Shown here: one piece after another, positions 5,083 to 6,129 of the stretch
Layout of the letters: each line of letters begins with the position of its first letter
Position numbering within the stretch: position 1 is the first letter of the stretch
Assembly: GCA_031287505.1 (NCBI GenBank)
Contig: JAITSW010000025.1
Location: 1-6,129, forward strand
DNA length: 6,129 nucleotides
Reading direction: 5' to 3'
Origin: Propionibacteriaceae bacterium
GTDB taxonomy: Bacteria > Actinomycetota > Actinomycetes > Propionibacteriales > Propionibacteriaceae
Notes under the pieces: model-generated
Databases searched by the model: none
Seen by the model: the letters and a program-made list of their open reading frames with translations, nothing else
What the model was told of the DNA's origin: nothing
Made by a program: the position numbers and the translations under genes

Positions 5083-5793
5083 GTGTCAACACTTGAAACT
5101 GGGCAGCCCAAACACCAGGGAAACTACGATATCGTCTTGGCGCTATTCTGCGGCTTGTTGCTGATTTCAAATATCGGGGCCACCAAACTCATCGCGTTCG
5201 GCCCAGATTTTTCCTTGGGCGGCTATCAGCTGCTGCCGATTCTGACTGACGGCGGCGCCATCCTCTTCCCGATGACGTACATCTTGGGTGATGTTTTGGC
5301 AGAAGTCTTCGGCCTGAAAAAGGCAAACCGGGCCATCTTCACCGCATTTGCCCTCTCGGTTCTGATGTCCCTCACCTTTTTTATCGTCGACCTGGCGCCG
5401 ACGGCTGGCGACTGGGATTTGAAAGACTCTTGGCACGCGGTGTTGGGTTTCGTCCCGCGCATAGTTATCGCCTCTTTGCTAGCCTATCTGGCGGGTCAGC
5501 TGCTAAATGCCCTAGTGCTCGTGCGCATCAGGGACAGATGGGGCGAAAGACGGCTTTGGGTGCGGTTGATCTCATCGACAGTCGTGGGGGAATTCGCCGA
5601 CACCGTAATCTTTGGCTTAGTCGCCTTTGGGCCGGTGGGTGCGATCTTGGACGGCGAGTCCATCGGATTCGACGCGTTGCTGAACTACGTCGTCGCGGGA
5701 TGGATTTATAAGGTGCTGGTCGAGGTGGCGTTATTGCCGGTGACATATAACGTCATAAAGGCAATCAAGAAACGCGAATCCCCGACCCTGTGA
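5083..5793 (+). CDS. yhhQ: Queuosine precursor transporter (YhhQ/VUT family, DUF165)
   Basis: Integral membrane protein of 236 aa. YhhQ of Escherichia coli takes up the 7-deazaguanine precursors preQ0 and preQ1; in organisms that only salvage, relatives may import queuine. Six hydrophobic segments are visible at about 14-36, 57-77, 84-104, 125-148, 164-186 and 203-223. Family motifs carry acidic residues inside helices: TYILGDVLAEVFG (65-77; D70, E74), VGEFADT (168-174; E170, D173) and YKVLVEVALLPVTY (209-222; E214). R126 begins the fourth helix. The short soluble N-terminus starts at GTG 5083; no ATG lies before the first helix. It is divergent from the DUF5709 gene and convergent with tgt, 11 nt away, the enzyme that would use its substrate. 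Specificity for preQ0, preQ1 or queuine cannot be read from the sequence. Confidence 0.93.
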   Translation: MSTLETGQPKHQGNYDIVLALFCGLLLISNIGATKLIAFGPDFSLGGYQLLPILTDGGAILFPMTYILGDVLAEVFGLKKANRAIFTAFALSVLMSLTFFIVDLAPTAGDWDLKDSWHAVLGFVPRIVIASLLAYLAGQLLNALVLVRIRDRWGERRLWVRLISSTVVGEFADTVIFGLVAFGPVGAILDGESIGFDALLNYVVAGWIYKVLVEVALLPVTYNVIKAIKKRESPTL

Positions 5794-5804
5794 AAACCTA
5801 TAGC

Positions 5805-6129
5805 TCAGCCGTAATAGCGGGCTAGGAAGTCGTCGCGAAAATCGGCGAAGGTGCCATCGGCGATGCTGGCCCGGATCCTATCCACCAGCGTGATGATGAA
5901 GTGCTCGTTGTGGATGGTGCCAAGGGTCGCAGCCAGCATCTCTTTTGATTTGTGCAGGTGATGCAGATAAGCCCGGGTGTAGTGCTGGCAGGTGTGGCAG
6001 TCGCAGGTCTGGTCGATGGGGGTAAAGGCGCGGCGATTGGCGGCATTTGTCACGTTGAAGCGGCCGGTAGGCGTGTATAGGGCCGAGTTGCGGGCCTCTC
6101 GGGAGGGCTTGACACAGTCGAAGGTGTCG
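5805..6129 (-). CDS. tgt: tRNA-guanine transglycosylase Tgt, C-terminal part
   Basis: The last 107 residues of the enzyme that exchanges guanine 34 of GUN-anticodon tRNAs for preQ1 or queuine; the start lies beyond the right window edge. The fragment opens at DTFDCV. By comparison with E. coli Tgt, the fourth residue is the catalytic nucleophile (Asp264). The zinc ligands C42, C44 and C47 (CDCHTC) and H73 (IHN) then fall exactly 260 below E. coli C302, C304, C307 and H333, so this part has no insertions or deletions. The fragment ends LARYYG, about eight residues shorter than the E. coli protein. A frame starting at 6053 is only an internal GTG. The stop is 11 nt from that of the convergent transporter, with no clear terminator between them. 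Confidence 0.96.
   Translation of the reverse strand, partial: DTFDCVKPSREARNSALYTPTGRFNVTNAANRRAFTPIDQTCDCHTCQHYTRAYLHHLHKSKEMLAATLGTIHNEHFIITLVDRIRASIADGTFADFRDDFLARYYG

Noticed and set aside
5794..5804. Bidirectional terminator between the transporter and tgt
   Set aside because: The 11-nt gap and its flanks show no strong stem-loop with T-runs on either strand.

Overview
The window looks like an ordinary chromosomal stretch from an actinobacterium of moderate G+C (roughly 55-60% by eye). The reasons are the gene order phoH-ybeY-CBS/CorC protein-era, a PhoH that closely resembles the mycobacterial PhoH1 pattern, and a DUF5709 protein, a family I know only from Actinobacteria. The mycobacterial genes I compare it with from memory differ: RpiB here is the Cys-type enzyme, and a queuosine-salvage pair (YhhQ-type transporter and Tgt) is present. 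A non-mycobacterial actinomycete, for example from the Actinomycetaceae or a neighbouring group, fits best, but this is inference.

Layout. 1-138 (+): C-terminal end of an unrecognised protein cut by the window edge. 139-470: a gap of about 330 nt with small hairpins, a short tandem repeat and, on the minus strand, a possible decayed ROK-kinase start. 471-935 (+): rpiB. 936-1078: a tail-to-tail gap holding two copies of a 34-nt repeat, each preceded by a short hairpin. 1079-4404 (-): a tightly packed operon read right to left, phoH > ybeY > CBS/CorC protein > era, with overlapping gene ends. 4405-4574: leader of that operon. 4575-4985 (-): DUF5709 protein. 4986-5082: divergent control region with an imperfect inverted repeat and a good promoter that may give a leaderless mRNA. 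5083-5793 (+): six-helix queuosine-precursor transporter. 5805-6129 (-): C-terminal part of tgt, running off the window.

How the genes work together. The minus-strand operon is a conserved ribosome and RNA-quality-control block: YbeY (rRNA maturation endonuclease), Era (30S assembly GTPase), PhoH (ATPase commonly linked to RNA metabolism) and a membrane-anchored CBS/CorC protein. At the right end, the transporter brings in a 7-deazaguanine precursor and Tgt inserts such a base at position 34 of GUN-anticodon tRNAs, so the pair makes sense as queuosine salvage.

I see no clear sign of an undescribed system. The items most worth a second look are the hairpin-plus-34-mer repeat between rpiB and era, the divergent DUF5709/transporter control region, the reduced membrane part of the CBS/CorC protein, and the ROK-like relic in the first gap.
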